DNA of 64,000 nt from CAWJMD01 sp963843835 (GTDB taxonomy: Bacteria; Actinomycetota; Actinomycetes; Actinomycetales; CAWJMD01). Shown in pieces: positions 49,613-57,210 of this stretch. The stretch lies in the NCBI GenBank assembly GCA_963843835.1, contig CAWJMD010000008.1:744001-808000 (forward strand), written 5' to 3'. The position numbers were made by a program, and so were the translations under genes. Position 1 is the stretch's first letter. The number at the start of each line of letters is the position of its first letter. The notes below the pieces were generated by a model. The model was not told the DNA's origin. It saw only the letters and a list, made by a program, of their open reading frames with translations, and did not search any database.

Positions 49613-50917
49613 CTAGAACTCGGCCATCCACTTCTCCTGCGCCTTCTCCAGCGTGACCTGGACGGACTGGTCCTCAGCCAGGGTGCGCTGGAGCTCCTCG
49701 TCGAGCTCACGCATCAGCTGCTCTGCGACCGGGAGGCCCACGAACTCGTTGGCCGGGTATCCGGCGTTCCAGGCGTCGAACGCGGCTTGGAACAGCTCGT
49801 CACCGTTCACGTAGTCCGGCACCGACTCGGTGTTGCCCGGAAACGCGTTGGCTGCGGTCGACAGCTCGGAGTTGGTGTCCTTGCTGAGGAGGAAGTCGAT
49901 GAGCTTCCACGCCTCGGCCTTGTGCTCGCTGTTCTCCGCGACGCCGATGCCCCAGGAGGCGTACGGGGTGCCGCGTTCTCCCTCGTAGCCGTCCTCGGCA
50001 GGCACCGCGGAGATGCTGAAGTCCAGGTCCGGGTTCTTCTCACGGATGAGGTTGATGTGCGCCAGGGACGAGATCATCATCCCGACGCGCCCGTTGGTGA
50101 ACTCCTCGAGCTTGTCCTGCTCCTTGAGCGTGGCGGCGCCGGGAGCGATCGCGCCGGCGTCGTTGAGGTCCTTGATGTAGTTGAGCGCGCTGGTCACCTC
50201 GGGGTTGGTGAGGTCCGGCTTGCCGTCGTCAAGCATCTGGCCGCCTGACGCCCACACCCACGACATCACGTCGTTCTGGATGCCGTTCGGGGTCTCCAGG
50301 GACAACGGGAGGATCCAGCCGCTCGTGTTGTCCCCGAGGGCGCTGACCTTCACCGCGGCCTCCTGGAACTCCGTCCGGTTCGTCGGAGCCTCGGTCACGC
50401 CCGCCTGCTTCAGCAGGTCGTTGTTGGTGAAGAGCATGTAGGCGAAGTTGACGACGGGGACCATGTAGGTGGATCCGTCGACCTGCACCTGGCTCGCCAG
50501 CTGGGTGTCGTCGTATCCCGCCTCGCTCATCAGGGCGGAGAGGTCGGCGATCGAGCCCTGGTCGACGAAGTCGTGCACCCAGGCCCCGTCCAGACCGACG
50601 ACGTCAGCCATCGTGCCCGACGCGGCCCCGGCGACGACCTGCTCCTTCGTCGAGGCGTAGGGGCCGGAGAGGAGCTCGACCTTGATGTTCGGGTTCTCCT
50701 CCTCGAACTGGTCCATCAGGCCACGCAGCACGCCGTCGGGAAGCTCGGGCTCCCACCATTGCGCGAACTCCAGCGTGACCTCACCACCGTCACCGCCGCT
50801 GGAGTCCCCGGCCGTACCGTCTCCCCCACCGCACGCGGCGGTCACGGCGATCGCTGTCACACCTGCCACAGCGGCGAGGGTCCTCCTGGCCGCGCGAGCA
50901 CTCCTGCTCATGAACAC
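49613..50917 (-). CDS. extracellular sugar-binding lipoprotein (ABC transporter)
   Basis: Substrate-binding protein of the carbohydrate uptake family (434 aa, family 1 solute-binding). A lipoprotein signal is visible: basic N-terminus, hydrophobic VAGVTAIAVT and the lipobox VTAAC with Cys at about residue 29, then Gly/Ser/Asp linker. LEFAQWWEPELPDGV and NPNIKVELLSGPY are the usual first-domain strands; MMISSLAHINLI and YASWGIGVAENSEHK lie in the binding cleft region. First gene of the sugar operon, with a well-defined promoter and operator at 50955-51000. The sugar cannot be named. Confidence 0.93.
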   Translation of the reverse strand: MFMSRSARAARRTLAAVAGVTAIAVTAACGGGDGTAGDSSGGDGGEVTLEFAQWWEPELPDGVLRGLMDQFEEENPNIKVELLSGPYASTKEQVVAGAASGTMADVVGLDGAWVHDFVDQGSIADLSALMSEAGYDDTQLASQVQVDGSTYMVPVVNFAYMLFTNNDLLKQAGVTEAPTNRTEFQEAAVKVSALGDNTSGWILPLSLETPNGIQNDVMSWVWASGGQMLDDGKPDLTNPEVTSALNYIKDLNDAGAIAPGAATLKEQDKLEEFTNGRVGMMISSLAHINLIREKNPDLDFSISAVPAEDGYEGERGTPYASWGIGVAENSEHKAEAWKLIDFLLSKDTNSELSTAANAFPGNTESVPDYVNGDELFQAAFDAWNAGYPANEFVGLPVAEQLMRELDEELQRTLAEDQSVQVTLEKAQEKWMAEF

Positions 50918-50954
50918 TCCCTCAGGTCCTGCCGCGTCCTGCGCTTCGTTGCGA

Positions 50955-51000
50955 GGTTCTGCGGTTTATTGAAACTAGAACCGCAGGCGGCAGGAGTCAA
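50955..51000 (-). promoter_or_regulatory. promoter and DeoR operator of the sugar operon
   Basis: Minus strand: -35 TTGACT (51000-50995), 17-base spacer, -10 TAGTTT (50977-50972), close to the housekeeping consensus. Over the -10 lie two interlocked inverted repeats, CTGCGGTT/AACCGCAG (50959-50966, 50979-50986) and GGTTCT/AGAACC (50955-50960, 50977-50982). A repressor here would block initiation; the adjacent DeoR-family gene is the obvious candidate. Confidence 0.7.
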
Positions 51001-51138
51001 GACCCCCACCACTCGGTTTCCTGGGCGCGGCACCCCACCGATCAGGTGACGGCGGCTACGGGGACTGAGCACGGATCGCGGGCTACGTGGCGTTCTGACC
51101 GATGGCCGAAGGACTCTGTCTTGTGCTAGAACATGCGT

Positions 51139-51987
51139 GTGAATGCCGCTCCGCCTGCAAGTCTCGAGTCCGCCAACGGTGGTCGCCGCCTGCCGGCGGG
51201 CCGCAAGGCCGAGCTCGCCGCTTACGTGGCCGAGCTGGGCCAGGTCACGGTGTCCGAGCTGGCTGACCGCTTCGACGTCTCGCTCGACACGATCCGGCGG
51301 GACCTCGACCAGCTGGACTCGGACGGAGTCCTGATCCGCACCCACGGCGGTGCGCTCAGCCCGACCGCACTGCCGCGTCCGGACACGGCCATCGATGTGC
51401 GTCGCCGGGTGCAGACAACGGCGAAGGACGCCATCGGGGCTCTGGCGGCAACGCTGGTGGCGGACGGCTCCTCGCTGATGATCAACGGCGGGACCACGGC
51501 ACTCGCGGTCGTCCAGCACCTCAGTGACCACCGCGACCTCACGGTCGCCACCAACAACCTGCTTGTCCCGTCCGAGCTGAACCCTGCGGCGGTGCGTGAC
51601 CTCTACCTCTTCGGCGGGATCGTCCGGATCGGCGCCCAGGCCACGGTAGGACCGGTGGTCTTCCGCAACGCCATCAGCGGAGCGGACGCGGACGTGCAGT
51701 GCGACGTGGCGCTCGTGGCGGTAGGGGCGGTCTCCGTGTCTGGCGGCTACTCGACCAGCAACCTCGCCGAGGCGGCGATGATGGGCGAGATGATGCAGCG
51801 CGCCTCGAAGGTCGCCGTGCTCGTCGACTCCTCGAAGTTCAACAAGATGCTGTTCGCGCAGATCGCGGAGCTCGGTCGGGCGGACTACCTGATCACCGAT
51901 CTGATGCCGCCGCCCGAGCTCGTGGACGCGCTGCGGGAGAACGACGTCGAGCTCCTCGTCACGGGGGCGGCGAGTCGCTCGTCCTGA
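51139..51987 (+). CDS. DeoR/GlpR-family sugar regulator
   Basis: Repressor (about 282 aa) with N-terminal DeoR winged helix (LGQVTVSELADRFDVSLDTI and RRDLDQLDSDGVLIRTHGGA) and a DeoRC sensor domain related to ribose-5-phosphate isomerases (DGSSLMINGGTTALAVVQHL, VALVAVGAVSVSGGYSTSN, VLVDSSKFNKMLFAQ). Sugar phosphates are the usual effectors. Divergent from the sugar operon and presumably its regulator. GTG 51139 is preferred over ATG 51133 because TAGAAC (51127-51132) lies six bases before it and would directly abut the ATG; the difference is two codons. Confidence 0.9.
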   Translation: MNAAPPASLESANGGRRLPAGRKAELAAYVAELGQVTVSELADRFDVSLDTIRRDLDQLDSDGVLIRTHGGALSPTALPRPDTAIDVRRRVQTTAKDAIGALAATLVADGSSLMINGGTTALAVVQHLSDHRDLTVATNNLLVPSELNPAAVRDLYLFGGIVRIGAQATVGPVVFRNAISGADADVQCDVALVAVGAVSVSGGYSTSNLAEAAMMGEMMQRASKVAVLVDSSKFNKMLFAQIAELGRADYLITDLMPPPELVDALRENDVELLVTGAASRSS

Positions 51988-52011
51988 TCCACAGGGAGGC
52001 GGCTCCCTACG

Positions 52012-52497
52012 TCAGGCTCCGTGGTCGCCGACCACTCTCGTCGACGCGTGGCACCGCACGGGGAAGTTGACCGACGAGGCGATGTAGCACTTGTCGTGGG
52101 CGTCCTCGTGCAGCCGCTGCGCGTCCTCGGCCATGGACGCCTCCGCGACCGTCACCACCGGCCGGAGCACGACCTCGGTGAAGCGTCCGCCCCCCACGGA
52201 GTCCGGGGTCATCACGCCGCTGGCCGTGTCCACGTACTCGACCACGACGACCCCGGCGTCCGCGCAGGCGTGGAGGTACGTCAGCAGGTGGCACTGGCTC
52301 AGCGACGCGACGAGAAGGTCCTCGGGGTTCCACCTCGCCGGGTCGCCCCGGAAGGCGGCGTCCGCGCTCCCGAGCAGCACCGGCTTCGCGCCCGACCGGA
52401 CCTCGTGGTCCCGCCCGTACGCGCGGTAGCCCGACGTCCCCTCCCCCAGGTTGCCCTTCCAACGCAGGTCGACCGCGTAGCGGTGCTCGGCTGACAC
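52012..52497 (-). CDS. OsmC family protein
   Basis: OsmC/Ohr-type thiol peroxidase-like protein (161 aa). The catalytic cysteines are in SLSQCHLLTYLHACADAG (first Cys) and HDKCYIASSVNFPV (second Cys), as needed for reduction of organic or lipoyl-linked peroxides. GTG 52497 starts the domain; longer in-frame extensions overlap the upstream gene. It follows the YciO/YrdC gene by ten bases, probably co-transcribed. Confidence 0.9.
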   Translation of the reverse strand: MSAEHRYAVDLRWKGNLGEGTSGYRAYGRDHEVRSGAKPVLLGSADAAFRGDPARWNPEDLLVASLSQCHLLTYLHACADAGVVVVEYVDTASGVMTPDSVGGGRFTEVVLRPVVTVAEASMAEDAQRLHEDAHDKCYIASSVNFPVRCHASTRVVGDHGA

Positions 52498-52507
52498 AGC
52501 GCTCCCC

Positions 52508-53128
52508 TCACTCGAACCGGGACGGGTCGCCGGCCCCGCGGCGGACCACCTCGGGGGCACCGCTGGAGAAGTCGACCACGGTCGTGGGTTCCAGTCCGCA
52601 CTCACCGCTGTCGACGACCGCGTCGACCTGGTGGTCGAGTGCTTCCTTGATCAGCCACCCGTCGGTCATCGGCTCCTCCTCACCGGGGAGCAGCAGCGTG
52701 CTCGACAGCATCGGCTCCCCGAGCGCCTCCAGCAGCGCGTGGGCGACGGGATGGTCGGGGATGCGGACGCCCACGGTCTTCTTCTTGGGGTGCAGGAGCC
52801 GTCGCGGCACCTCACGCGTGGCGGGGAGGATGAAGGTGTACTTGCCCGGCGTCGCCGACTTCACGGCCCGGAAGACGTTGTTGTCGATGTGCACCAGCTG
52901 CCCGAGCTGCGCGAAGTCGCGGCACACCAGCGTGTAGTGGTGCTTGCCGTCCAGCTGCCGTATGCGTGCGATGCGGTCCTTGCCGTCCTGGTTGCCCAGC
53001 GAGCAGCCGAGCGCGAAGCACGAGTCGGTGGGGTAGGCGATGAGGCCGCCGGAGCGGAGGATCTCGACGACCTGCGCGATGGAGCGCGGCTGTGGGTCCT
53101 GGGGGTGGACATCGAAGTACCTCGCCAT
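52508..53128 (-). CDS. L-threonylcarbamoyladenylate synthase-type protein (YciO/YrdC)
   Basis: Sua5/YciO/YrdC-fold protein (206 aa). The YrdC signatures SGGLIAYPTDSCFALGCSL, HHYTLVCRDFAQLGQL and PGKYTFILPATREVPRRL, with VGVRIPDHPVA, are present. The sequence is closest to the YciO subgroup, which some organisms carry beside true TsaC/Sua5, so a role in tRNA t6A synthesis is likely by fold but not certain. TAGGGT lies six bases before the ATG on the minus strand, giving a leaderless message. Confidence 0.88.
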   Translation of the reverse strand: MARYFDVHPQDPQPRSIAQVVEILRSGGLIAYPTDSCFALGCSLGNQDGKDRIARIRQLDGKHHYTLVCRDFAQLGQLVHIDNNVFRAVKSATPGKYTFILPATREVPRRLLHPKKKTVGVRIPDHPVAHALLEALGEPMLSSTLLLPGEEEPMTDGWLIKEALDHQVDAVVDSGECGLEPTTVVDFSSGAPEVVRRGAGDPSRFE

Positions 53129-53137
53129 GCCCAGACC

Positions 53138-53566
53138 CTAGTCCGCGGTCGAGCCCCGACGCCCGCTCCACCACAACCACGTGGTCCCGAGGAGCGGCAG
53201 GACGAGGGGGACGTACCCGTACCCCTGGCCGTAGCCGGACCACACGGTCTCGTCGGGGAAGGCCGCCACGTCGGTCACGCTCAGCGTGCCGACCGTGAGC
53301 ACTCCGACCAGCTCCAGAAGGACCGCACCCCAGGCGACCTGGCGGCTGCGGTCGGACGATCGGGCCAGCGCCACGGTCGCCACCACGTAGATGCAGGCCG
53401 CGAACGCGGAGAGCAGGTACGCCAAAGGCGCCTCGTCGAACTTGGTGATCAGCTGGACGCCGGCTCGCGCAGACGCGGACAGCGCAAAGATGCCGTAGAC
53501 GGCAACCAGGATCCGCCCCGGACCGCTGCGTGTGGGAACCGTTCTGCGGGTGGAGGCCTCAGACAC
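53138..53566 (-). CDS. integral membrane protein, function unknown
   Basis: Predicted 142-aa protein with four hydrophobic helices (about residues 18-37, 47-67, 77-98, 117-134), charged cytoplasmic N-terminus. Overlaps by eight bases the end of another small membrane protein gene upstream, so the two probably form a complex. No family with known function recognised; similar pairs occur in other actinobacteria. Confidence 0.75.
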   Translation of the reverse strand: MSEASTRRTVPTRSGPGRILVAVYGIFALSASARAGVQLITKFDEAPLAYLLSAFAACIYVVATVALARSSDRSRQVAWGAVLLELVGVLTVGTLSVTDVAAFPDETVWSGYGQGYGYVPLVLPLLGTTWLWWSGRRGSTAD

Positions 53567-53957
53567 GATCGGCCCAGATCTGAAGGAGCCGCAGCATCAG
53601 CACGGCCTCGGTGGCGGCTGCGATCGCGAAGACGCCGTTGCCCCACCGGCTCCGGTCGGCGATCCCCCAGGCCACCCCCACCGGCAGCACGGTCAACGCC
53701 GTGAGGTGGTAGCCGACGAACGTGATCACCTCGACCTGCCTCTCGTCGGTGACCATCAGGACCAGGCCCATCACGAACTGGATCAGCATCACGGCCTCCA
53801 GCACGGCGGCCGCGACGAGCTGGCCCGTGCTTGGCCGAACCCCACGGACGGCGGCGACGAGCGACCAGGCGGCCAACCCCAGCGCCCCGGCGAGGACGGT
53901 GTACGCGACAGGCGTCAGCACGGTGCTCCAGGGGTGTCGGTAGGGCGGGACGGGCAC
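53559..53957 (-). CDS. integral membrane protein, function unknown
   Basis: Predicted 132-aa protein with four hydrophobic helices (about residues 12-35, 48-70, 77-97, 107-125) and DERQVEV as a loop between the second and third. Starts from GTG, divergent from the histidine phosphatase gene with 52 bases between. Translationally coupled to the next membrane protein by overlap. Function not predictable. Confidence 0.75.
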   Translation of the reverse strand: MPVPPYRHPWSTVLTPVAYTVLAGALGLAAWSLVAAVRGVRPSTGQLVAAAVLEAVMLIQFVMGLVLMVTDERQVEVITFVGYHLTALTVLPVGVAWGIADRSRWGNGVFAIAAATEAVLMLRLLQIWADRV

Positions 53958-54009
53958 AACCGCTCGATGGTAGGACGCCGCCCGCGACCGGCCTGGCTAG
54001 GGTCGGCGG

Positions 54010-54609
54010 ATGACGCCGTCCACGCACGACCTCGTGCTCGTCCGGCACGGACGCACCGACTGGGCGCACACAGGCCGCCACACCGGCCGCACCGACGTGC
54101 CGCTCGACGAGGTGGGCCTTGCGCAGGCGGCGGGCCTCCGGGAGCTGCTGGCAGGGCGGACCTTCGCCGCCGTCGTGTCGAGCCCCCTGCAGCGTGCGCG
54201 CCGCACGGCGGATCTCGCCGGTCTCGCCGTGACCGACGAGGACGCCGACCTGATGGAGTGGGACTACGGAGGCTACGAGGGCCTGACGACACCGCAGGTC
54301 CGGGAGCGGACCCACCCCGGCTGGACCGTCTTCGAGGACGGTGTGGTCCCGGGTGAGACGCCCGGCGAGACGCTGGAGCAGGTGGCAGACCGCGCCCGGG
54401 CCGTACTGCGCCGCATCGCCGCGGCCCTCGAGGCGGGTGACGTGGCGTTGGTCGGCCACGGTCACCAGCTGAGGGTGCTGACCGCGGTCTACCTGGGCTT
54501 CGACCCCCACCTAGGGGCGCACCTCGAGCTCGACCCGGCGTCGGTCAGTGAGCTCAACAGCCGTCACGGCGAGCCGACCATCCAGAGGTGGAACGTCACC
54601 GCCGCCTGA
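54010..54609 (+). CDS. histidine phosphatase (phosphoglycerate mutase-like) family protein
   Basis: Broad-specificity phosphatase (199 aa) of the histidine phosphatase superfamily branch 1. Catalytic VLVRHGRTDW with the phospho-His, SSPLQRARRTADLAG, EWDYGGYEGLTT and the second His in ALVGHGHQLRVLTAVYLG are all present. Substrate open: phosphosugars, phospholipid or nucleotide derivatives. TAGGGT (53998-54003) lies six bases before the ATG. Confidence 0.93.
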   Translation: MTPSTHDLVLVRHGRTDWAHTGRHTGRTDVPLDEVGLAQAAGLRELLAGRTFAAVVSSPLQRARRTADLAGLAVTDEDADLMEWDYGGYEGLTTPQVRERTHPGWTVFEDGVVPGETPGETLEQVADRARAVLRRIAAALEAGDVALVGHGHQLRVLTAVYLGFDPHLGAHLELDPASVSELNSRHGEPTIQRWNVTAA

Positions 54610-54621
54610 CCCTCGGGGCGC

Positions 54622-54768
54622 CTATACCAGCTGCTTGGACGCCATCAGATCCTTCAGAACCGTCGCGGCGTCACGCTCGAAGTCCTTGCGTGGATCAGAC
54701 GCGACGTCGTACGTCTCCAGGGCTTGTCTGTCGACGAGCACACTGACGCGCCGGCTCCGACTTCCCAT
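54622..54768 (-). pseudogene. SRPBCC (polyketide cyclase-like) gene with internal deletion
   Basis: 48-codon open frame whose start, SRRVSVLVDRQALETYDVAS, looks like the first strand and helix of an SRPBCC/START-fold protein, and whose end, FERDAATVLKDLMASKQLV, looks like the last helix. The roughly 100 residues normally in between are absent without loss of frame. It follows the GNAT gene by 23 bases. Best read as an internal deletion; a genuine microprotein is the alternative. Confidence 0.5.
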
Positions 54769-54791
54769 GGAACGCAGGCTATCCGAGCGGT

Positions 54792-55361
54792 TCAGGCACG
54801 GTCGACCACCGTGCTGACGACCCATGCGTGCTTGCCGACCTGCCTGGTACGGACGAACCCGCACTCCTCGAAGAGCTCCACGGTTGCGCTGAACAGGAAG
54901 CTGCTGGACGCCTTGCGACCCTCCGTCACCTCGGGGATGGCCTCGACGAGTCCACCTCCGGCAGCGGCGATCTGGCCGAGCGCCCCCGCCAGCGCCGCCC
55001 TCGCCACACCGCGGCCGCGATGCCTCCTGTCCACGAAGAAGCACGTGATCCGCCACCGTGGGCTCGTGGGCGCGTCCTTCTCGTACTCGCGCCGGTGCTT
55101 GATGCGCGGCAGCTCCGCCGGGCTGCCGTACTGGCACCACCCCTGGGCTGCGCCGTCCTCGTCCAGGACGAGCGCCGCGTGGGCGCGACCGGTCCTCACC
55201 CGCTCCTCCTTGGCGTCGCGGTGGCTCACCCCGGGCTGCTCGCCCGACGGATGGAAGGCCATGCACCAGCAGCCGCCGAAGACGCCGTTGTTGCGCTCCA
55301 TGAGCTCCGCGAAGGCGTCCCAGGTGGAGGCGTCGAGGGGCTGCGTCGCGTACGACGGCAC
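54792..55361 (-). CDS. GNAT family N-acetyltransferase
   Basis: Acetyl-CoA-dependent N-acetyltransferase-like protein (189 aa). The acetyl-CoA-binding loop is RRHRGRGVARAALAGAL, with ITCFFVDRR as the preceding strand. FGGCWCMAFHP near the N-terminus is typical of a subgroup found widely in actinobacteria. Acceptor unknown. The GTG begins one base after the stop of the alpha/beta hydrolase, so co-transcribed. Confidence 0.85.
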   Translation of the reverse strand: MPSYATQPLDASTWDAFAELMERNNGVFGGCWCMAFHPSGEQPGVSHRDAKEERVRTGRAHAALVLDEDGAAQGWCQYGSPAELPRIKHRREYEKDAPTSPRWRITCFFVDRRHRGRGVARAALAGALGQIAAAGGGLVEAIPEVTEGRKASSSFLFSATVELFEECGFVRTRQVGKHAWVVSTVVDRA

Positions 55362-55362
55362 G

Positions 55363-56049
55363 TCAGCTCTCGCCGGCCGCTGCGGCCAGCACCCGCGCCA
55401 GCTCGGTCGGCTTGCTGACCATGGGCCAGTGGCCGGAGTCGATGTCGACGAGATCGAGGTCCTTGATCCTGGCGAGCTCGGGCAGGTCGCCCGCGTCGAT
55501 CCACTCGCGAGCCTCGGCCGGGCTGAACTCGGGGCACACGAGCACGACGGGTACGTCGTAGCGTCGTTCGTCCACCAGCCGCACCACGCCCTTCGCCACG
55601 CCTCCCGGGACGGGGATGGCGCCGGACGCGATGCGACGCCGGGCCTCCTCGTCGAGGTCGGCGGAGTCCGGGCCCTCGAACGGACCCCAGCCCGGGAAGG
55701 GCATGACGCCGTCCGTCAGCTCGAAGAAGTCGGCGTAGGTCGCTCCGTCCGGGGACGGCCAACCGCCGATGAGGGCGACCTTGCTCACCTTCTCCGGACG
55801 TGCGTCGGCCGCCGACCACGCCAGGGAGGCGGCTGCGGAGTGGCCGACCACCAGGCACTCGCCGGACGCCGAGTCAACGGCGGCGAGCACCGCCGCCACC
55901 TGGTCGTCGAGGGTGGCGGTGGTCGAGCCGTCCCCCTGCCCCGGGAGCGCGACCGGCACGGGGCGGTGACCGAGCTCCTCGAGTGCGGGGACGACGCCGT
56001 CCCAGACGGAGGCGTCCAGCCAGAGGCCGGCGACGAGCAGGATGTCCAT
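55363..56049 (-). CDS. alpha/beta hydrolase
   Basis: Serine hydrolase of the alpha/beta fold (228 aa). Nucleophile elbow VVGHSAAASLAW contains the Ser, CPEFSPAEAREWID the acidic region, and DSGHWPMVSKPTELARVL the catalytic His. Resembles small esterases annotated as RsbQ/PNPB-like; substrate unknown. Divergent from the WYL regulator, which may control it and the downstream GNAT gene. Confidence 0.88.
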   Translation of the reverse strand: MDILLVAGLWLDASVWDGVVPALEELGHRPVPVALPGQGDGSTTATLDDQVAAVLAAVDSASGECLVVGHSAAASLAWSAADARPEKVSKVALIGGWPSPDGATYADFFELTDGVMPFPGWGPFEGPDSADLDEEARRRIASGAIPVPGGVAKGVVRLVDERRYDVPVVLVCPEFSPAEAREWIDAGDLPELARIKDLDLVDIDSGHWPMVSKPTELARVLAAAAGES

Positions 56050-56235
56050 GTCAGGTCCCGTTCTGTAGTGCGGTCAGGTCTCGTTCGGCGGAGAGCCGTC
56101 GTCCCTCTTCTCGATGAGCACGGTCCGCAGGGCCTCGAGCACCGGGAGGTCCCCGTTCCCGTCATGGGCGCCACCGTAGGACTAGTTCCGGACGATCTCC
56201 TTCCGGTTCATCCTGTCCCCCTTTAGGCTTTTCGT

Positions 56236-57198
56236 GTGCCGTCCGACCTGAGTCCCACCGCGCGGGCTCTGCGCGCCCACGAGATCCTGCGGTCCCGGCC
56301 GGGGATCACGGCCACCGAACTGGCCGAGAGGCTCGGCGTGACCGAGCGCGCCGCCCGGCGGTACGTCGCGATCCTGCGCGAGGCCGGGGTCGAGGTCGAG
56401 TCGGCGCGCGGGCCCTACGGCGGCTACCGGCTCGGGCCCCGCACGAGGCTGCCGCCGGTCGTCTTCTCGACGGACGAGGCCCTGGTCCTGGTGATGGCCG
56501 TGCTCGACGGCCAGCCGTCGGCCACCGACGTCGACGACCTCGTCGGCGCCGCCCTCGACAAGGTGATCCGGGCCCTGCCTGACCGCGTGGGCAAACAGGC
56601 CGTGGCCCTGCGGAACCACGCGTCGGCCGCGCCGGACCGCTACTCGGCCCGACCGGACCCCAGCACCACCAGTGCCCTCGTCGAGGCCGTCGCGGCTCGG
56701 CGTCGCGTGATCGTCACGTACCGCAACGCGTCGGGCGACGACTGGCAGTCGGAGGTCGACCCCTGGGCGGTCGTCGTCCGTCACGGTCGCTGGTACCTGC
56801 TCTGCCACTCGCACCGCGCGGACGCCACCCGCACCTACCGGATCGACCGGATGGTCGAGGTCGAGCAGACGGGGACGCCGTTCGAGCCACCGGCGGACCT
56901 CGACCCGGTGTCGGCGCTGGAGGAGAACCTCGGCGCCGGATGGCGGTTCGACACCCGCGTCGTCCTCGACGCGACGCTGGACGAGGTGGCGCCGTGGATC
57001 GGCGCACCGATGGGACGGCTCGAGCCCGCAGGCGATCGCTGCGTGCTCGTCGGCAGCACGAACGACCCGGCGATGTACGCGAACGAGTGGCTGGCCACCC
57101 TGCCGTTCGCGTTCCGCGTCGAGGGCGGACCTGAGCTCCGCAGCGCCGTCGGGGCCCTCGCGTCGCGGATGGCAGCGGCCGTCGCGGACCCGTGCTGA
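56236..57198 (+). CDS. YafY/WYL-domain transcriptional regulator
   Basis: DNA-binding regulator (320 aa) with an N-terminal DeoR-type winged helix (GITATELAERLGVTERAARR and YVAILREAGVEVES) and a WYL domain (VRHGRWYLLCHSHRADATRTYRIDRM spans residues 175-200) that binds nucleic acid or small ligands. A C-terminal WCX-like extension follows. GTG 56236 is preceded by TAGGCT (56224-56229) at six bases. Divergent from the alpha/beta hydrolase and likely its regulator. Confidence 0.9.
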   Translation: MPSDLSPTARALRAHEILRSRPGITATELAERLGVTERAARRYVAILREAGVEVESARGPYGGYRLGPRTRLPPVVFSTDEALVLVMAVLDGQPSATDVDDLVGAALDKVIRALPDRVGKQAVALRNHASAAPDRYSARPDPSTTSALVEAVAARRRVIVTYRNASGDDWQSEVDPWAVVVRHGRWYLLCHSHRADATRTYRIDRMVEVEQTGTPFEPPADLDPVSALEENLGAGWRFDTRVVLDATLDEVAPWIGAPMGRLEPAGDRCVLVGSTNDPAMYANEWLATLPFAFRVEGGPELRSAVGALASRMAAAVADPC

Positions 57199-57210
57199 AC
57201 CCGCCGGCCC

